This document shows positions 60,665 through 64,000 of a DNA stretch of 64,000 nt, piece after piece. Position 1 is the stretch's first letter; every line of letters begins with the position of its first letter. Origin of the DNA: JBCBUE01 sp039818285 (GTDB lineage Bacteria; Planctomycetota; Phycisphaerae; Phycisphaerales; Phycisphaeraceae); assembly GCA_039818285.1 (NCBI GenBank), contig JBCBUE010000010.1:14554-78553 (forward strand), given 5' to 3'. The translations under genes and the position numbers were made by a program. The notes beneath the pieces were generated by a model that was given only the letters and a program-made list of their open reading frames with translations, did not search any database and had not been told where the DNA came from.

Positions 60665-62227
60665 ATGACGGTCCTGTTGGACACAACGCCTCCCCCGAAT
60701 CCGCACGACCCCGACCGCCCGGCCGACCATCGGCCGAAGGCGGCCGACGGCCGATACCCCGACCAGCCGCCCGCCGGCGGCGATCGATCCGACCCGCCCC
60801 CCCCGCCTTCCGGCCGATCGCGAAACCCCTTCGCCCGGCTCGCCCGCTGGCTGAACCCCCCGATGCCGCCCGACCTCCGCCTGGCCAACCCGCCCCAGAG
60901 CCACTCGTCGATGCGGCCCCCGCACGCCAACCGGCTCATCCGCGAGATCGCCGAACGACGCTACCGCGTCGAACGCGCGGGCCGCGTCGAGGCCCGCACC
61001 GCCAACGTCCACCAGGCCGACCACGAGACCTACGACTTCCTCTTCGCTGGCCCGGGCGAGCCCCACCTCCCCGAGGCCACCTTCAACCGCCTCCGCTGGG
61101 GCGGTGTCTTCTGCTGCGTCGGCGACTCCGTCACCGAGCTCGTCCGACTCGCCGAAGCCTTCAGCCAGCACCCCGGCTTCCACGTCGAGCAACCCGTCGC
61201 CGCCGCCCACGTCCCCCTGCTCGGCGTCCGCGTGCCCGGCCTGAGCCCCACCGGCCTGTATTTCGCCGTCCGCAAGACCCACCTCGTCATGCCCGGCCGG
61301 CTCACCGATCGCTTCACCTACGACGTCCAGCTCCTGCCCCCGCCGGCCTCGGCCACCCCTCGCCGACGCCTCACCGACACCCCCGACGCCGGCTACACCG
61401 TCCTCAAGGCCGTGCCCGACGAACAGGCCCTGCTCACCCGACTGCACGCCCGCTTCCCCAACGCCAACCCCGACGACCTGGCCTCCCGCGCCCACAAGTT
61501 CGTCGACCACGTCTTCCCGACGTTCCTCACCCGCGAGGCCGCCTTCCTCAAGATCCTCGAGCGCGACCTGCCCGAACCTTATCGTTGCCGCGTCCCTCGC
61601 CTGCTCGACGTGCAGAAGGACGACAAGGGCTTCGTCCGCAAGCTGTCGATGAACTGGCTGCGCACCGGCACGACACGCTTCACTCAGCTCGAGTTCGCCC
61701 ACCAGGCCGCCGAGCTGCTCACCGTCATGCACGACCACGCCAAGGTCATGCACCTCGACCTACGCCTCGACAACTTCGTCCTCACCGACGACGGCGTCGG
61801 CTTCGTCGATTTCGGCTCGGCCGTGCGCATCGGCGAGGACCTCCAGCAGTCGCCCATGCTCACCTCGCTCTTCGGCGAGATGATGCGCACCAGCCAGATC
61901 CAACGCATGCTCGGCCACATGATCCAGCGCGGCGACGTTCACAACCCCGCCTTCAAGGCCGCCCACCACAACGTCTCCCCCGCCCTCGATTCTTACTACC
62001 TCGCGGTCACGATCAACCGCCCCAGGCACAACCCGCTGTTCGCCCACCTCATCGACCACAACAAGAACAGCCCACAGTCCAAGGCCCTCGCCGCGTTGAC
62101 GGCCGCCGTGCTCCGCCCCAAGGCCACCGACAAGGCCGAGTTCAAGACCGCCGCCGACATCCTCCGCGGCATCCAACGGATCGAACGCAAGCTCGGCCAG
62201 CCCAAGCCGACCCGCACCGCGGCGTGA
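60665..62227 (+). CDS. Protein kinase-like fold protein
   Basis: A 520-residue protein. The first 80 residues are Pro/Arg-rich and likely disordered. A beta-rich region (about 95-230) precedes a kinase-like domain (about 235-440). That domain has an elongated N-lobe, then the catalytic loop HLDLRLDNFVL and the metal motif VDFG in DGVGFVDFGSAVRIG. These match HRDLKxxN and DFG with Leu and Arg changes. The usual glycine loop is not obvious. It may phosphorylate lipids or proteins, or be a pseudokinase. Overlapping long frames exist on both strands here, but only this one has coherent motifs. Confidence 0.72.
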   Translation: MTVLLDTTPPPNPHDPDRPADHRPKAADGRYPDQPPAGGDRSDPPPPPSGRSRNPFARLARWLNPPMPPDLRLANPPQSHSSMRPPHANRLIREIAERRYRVERAGRVEARTANVHQADHETYDFLFAGPGEPHLPEATFNRLRWGGVFCCVGDSVTELVRLAEAFSQHPGFHVEQPVAAAHVPLLGVRVPGLSPTGLYFAVRKTHLVMPGRLTDRFTYDVQLLPPPASATPRRRLTDTPDAGYTVLKAVPDEQALLTRLHARFPNANPDDLASRAHKFVDHVFPTFLTREAAFLKILERDLPEPYRCRVPRLLDVQKDDKGFVRKLSMNWLRTGTTRFTQLEFAHQAAELLTVMHDHAKVMHLDLRLDNFVLTDDGVGFVDFGSAVRIGEDLQQSPMLTSLFGEMMRTSQIQRMLGHMIQRGDVHNPAFKAAHHNVSPALDSYYLAVTINRPRHNPLFAHLIDHNKNSPQSKALAALTAAVLRPKATDKAEFKTAADILRGIQRIERKLGQPKPTRTAA

Positions 62228-62242
62228 GCTAGGCTTCGAGGC

Positions 62243-63787
62243 GTGGACCCGATCAGCTTGGTCTTGGCCAGTTGCCTGCTTATCGCTCTCGTCGGGCTGG
62301 TCGCGGGCCTGGTCGGCCGACGCATTGGCGACACGCCTTACTGCGGCCGGTGCCGATTCAACCTGACCGGCACGCTCCAGAACCCAGTCGTCGGTGACGA
62401 GACCTGCCCGGAATGCGGCCTCGGCGTCGCCATCCCCGGTCGGGTAAGGCATGGCGAGCGCCGCCGCCGACCCGGCGTGATCGCGATCGCTGCGCCGATG
62501 GGGCTGATCGTCGCGACGGGGCTTTGGGCGAATCGCTGGCGTGTGACCGAGTCCTGGACGTTCTACGCGCAGATGCCCAATCGCGTGCTGCTGCCGATGT
62601 TCTTGCTGGATGAAAACGCCTCCTTCGAGGTCGTCAATCGGGTCGGAGCAAACGCGATGAGCCCAGCCCAGGTCGATTGGCTGATGCGGGGCAAGCTCGA
62701 CGCGCACGGCGACCCGGACGCGGATTGGGACCACCTCGACAGCGCGCTGGTTGAGAACGCCTGGCGGATCGGACATCTCAGCGAGGCCGAGGCGCGTCGG
62801 TACCTGCGCCAGTGCGCCCAGTTGCGGCTGCGGGTCCGGCCGCGGGTGCAGGTCGGCCGCGAACCAACGGCGGACGTCTATCTGCACGTCCAACGCCGCG
62901 AACGCAGCGACATCGAGGTGGTGTGCGTGGTGGAGTCCTGGTGGATCGACGGCGAGCCGGCGTTGATCGTCGATCACGACCGACACACGGGCAGGCGGAG
63001 GCTGGCGCTCGAGCACCAGGGCATCAACGAGTACTACGAGTACGACAGCGAGGCCGACCCGGTCCCGCTGGCCCAGCTCGCGGAAGGAATCGGTGTGCGA
63101 CGCCTCACCGTGCGCGGGCGGTGGTCGGTCGCCGGCCGCGCCCAGCAGGGGCGTGCCAAGCTGGTTGCCGTGCACGACGAGCCGTTCGAGCTCAGCGCGG
63201 ACGTGGAGGCGGTCGCTTCGACGACGGGCACCTACGTCCACGACGCCGAGACACTCGCGACCTTCGCCGAACACGCCGCGGCCTGGGTCACGGCGCAGCG
63301 ATACTCGACTCATGACGGCGTGCTTGGCACCTACCCCAAGCTCATTGTTTTCCTGCCGCCGGTCGACCTGCCTTGGCATTGGGTCAAGTACCGCGCGTGG
63401 CTTATCGCCGACGGCCGGGTCGTGGAGGCCGACCCGATCGGCGTTTCTTCGAGCAGGCATGGGCAGATCGTCGAGTGCGGCCTGCTGATGTTCGATCGGC
63501 TGGCCGGGCCGTCCGAGGGTCGGCCGCTGGGCTGGGCGATCCCCGAGACGGCCACGCTCGTGATTCGTCCCGACATCGACCACCAGGAGACGCGCCGAGG
63601 CGACGTGCCGGTGCTCCTCGGTGAGGTCGTGTTCAAGGACCTGCCCCTTCGCCGCGAGCCCGTCGATCTTCTGTTGCTTCCGCCCTATGCGGCGATCGGT
63701 CAGCAAACGCCCGAGTCAATGGTGGAGCCCAAGGTCCAGGCGATCACGATTGAGCAGGCCGAGCGCACACCTCGCGCGGACGGGTAG
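62243..63787 (+). CDS. Zinc-ribbon membrane protein, unknown function
   Basis: A 514-residue protein. An N-terminal membrane helix (about 5-25) is followed by a zinc ribbon (CGRCRFNLTGT, then CPECGLGV), and a second helix (about 75-95) leads to a large extracytoplasmic part. That part is rich in beta strands and Trp/Tyr. A central region (about 190-320) contains RVQVGREPTADVYLHVQRRE. No enzyme signature is visible. The CxRCxYxLxG...CPECG pattern is shared with the small protein at 33541-33873. The start is GTG at 62243, with TAGGCT 7 bases upstream. Confidence 0.7.
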   Translation: MDPISLVLASCLLIALVGLVAGLVGRRIGDTPYCGRCRFNLTGTLQNPVVGDETCPECGLGVAIPGRVRHGERRRRPGVIAIAAPMGLIVATGLWANRWRVTESWTFYAQMPNRVLLPMFLLDENASFEVVNRVGANAMSPAQVDWLMRGKLDAHGDPDADWDHLDSALVENAWRIGHLSEAEARRYLRQCAQLRLRVRPRVQVGREPTADVYLHVQRRERSDIEVVCVVESWWIDGEPALIVDHDRHTGRRRLALEHQGINEYYEYDSEADPVPLAQLAEGIGVRRLTVRGRWSVAGRAQQGRAKLVAVHDEPFELSADVEAVASTTGTYVHDAETLATFAEHAAAWVTAQRYSTHDGVLGTYPKLIVFLPPVDLPWHWVKYRAWLIADGRVVEADPIGVSSSRHGQIVECGLLMFDRLAGPSEGRPLGWAIPETATLVIRPDIDHQETRRGDVPVLLGEVVFKDLPLRREPVDLLLLPPYAAIGQQTPESMVEPKVQAITIEQAERTPRADG

Positions 63788-64000
63788 CCACCCCGGAACA
63801 TCGGCCAAGCGGTCGCGGCGTCACCAGTGGCTCCTTGGCAATTGCAACGAGCTGCGCTGCCTCGCTGAACGGACAGACCAACCGCTGTCGCCCTTTCTGC
63901 AGCGACACGTCGCGTCGCAGCTACACAGTCGATGGCCACCGCGGAGAGGCGTAATGTTGCGATCAATACGGGATACGACGGGGGATGACGGGATTTAGCG
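63788..64000. other. End of window, no feature recognised
   Basis: The last 213 bases contain no frame with recognisable protein similarity, no tRNA and no clear terminator. A gene may begin just beyond the edge. Confidence 0.3.

Noticed and set aside
61760..63706. A 648-codon open frame on the minus strand opposite the kinase-like and zinc-ribbon genes
   Set aside because: Very long antisense frames are expected at this GC content. Its translation is Arg/His/Asp-rich with no motif, and the plus-strand proteins have coherent domains.

Overview
The window is a GC-rich chromosomal segment, roughly 68-70% GC by eye, from a planctomycete, most likely class Phycisphaerae. The lineage call is an inference. 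It rests on a planctomycete/verrucomicrobial-type bacterial microcompartment (BMC) locus, PEP-CTERM secreted proteins with dockerin-like repeats, an LpxC-FabZ fusion inside a BamA/Skp/Lpx operon, a genuine formylglycine-generating enzyme, and several small zinc-ribbon membrane proteins. No phage, insertion sequence or CRISPR array was seen. Genes are densely packed, and many neighbours are joined by 4-bp ATGA or GTGA stop/start overlaps.

Layout. 1-4.5 kb: end of a sugar transporter, a lipoprotein, a lower-GC PEP-CTERM protein, and a soluble histidine kinase with an NtrC-type regulator. 4.6-15.4 kb (all minus): a BMC operon running pduL, two BMC-H genes, ackA, BMC-H, BMC-P, acylating aldehyde dehydrogenase, BMC-P, an unknown putative cargo, BMC-P, class II aldolase and a DeoR regulator, followed closely by ileS. 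A tRNA-Glu with promoter and terminator lies upstream of it. 15.7-21 kb: RNase HII-like protein, glycosyltransferase 9, phosphoesterase, STAS protein, CDGSH protein and a DAACS symporter. 21-28 kb: hemC, tpiA, secG, yicC, a phosphotransferase, a PDZ protein and a GbsR-regulator operon. 28-35 kb: DUF427, DJ-1, a three-domain flavoprotein, LEA-type lipoprotein, MscS channel, Coa1-like protein, TlyA-like methyltransferase and a nucleotide-sugar epimerase. 35.4-42.4 kb: the outer-membrane biogenesis operon bamA-skp-skp-lpxD-lpxC/fabZ-lpxA. 42.6-49.5 kb: pyruvate dehydrogenase E1-alpha, a small membrane protein, E1-beta, then a glycosyltransferase, an AI-2E-family permease and E2. 49.6-64 kb: a secreted trypsin-like protease, an M16 homologue lacking its zinc motif, stand-alone CoaB, CBS and PP2C proteins, two Gfo/Idh/MocA oxidoreductases, FGE, a kinase-like protein and a zinc-ribbon membrane protein.

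How the genes work together. The BMC operon should split a deoxy-sugar phosphate (fuculose-1-P or rhamnulose-1-P) into DHAP and lactaldehyde, oxidise lactaldehyde to lactyl-CoA, and recover ATP through PduL and AckA while the shell confines the aldehyde. tpiA and the pyruvate dehydrogenase genes could take the DHAP onward. The lpx/bam block indicates a lipid A-bearing, diderm envelope.

The observations most worth following up are: the unknown BMC protein with an apparent encapsulation helix; a recurring TAnnnT-like hexamer 5-8 bp before many start codons, suggesting widespread leaderless transcription; the degenerate zinc motif of IleRS; and the membrane protein inserted between the two E1 genes.
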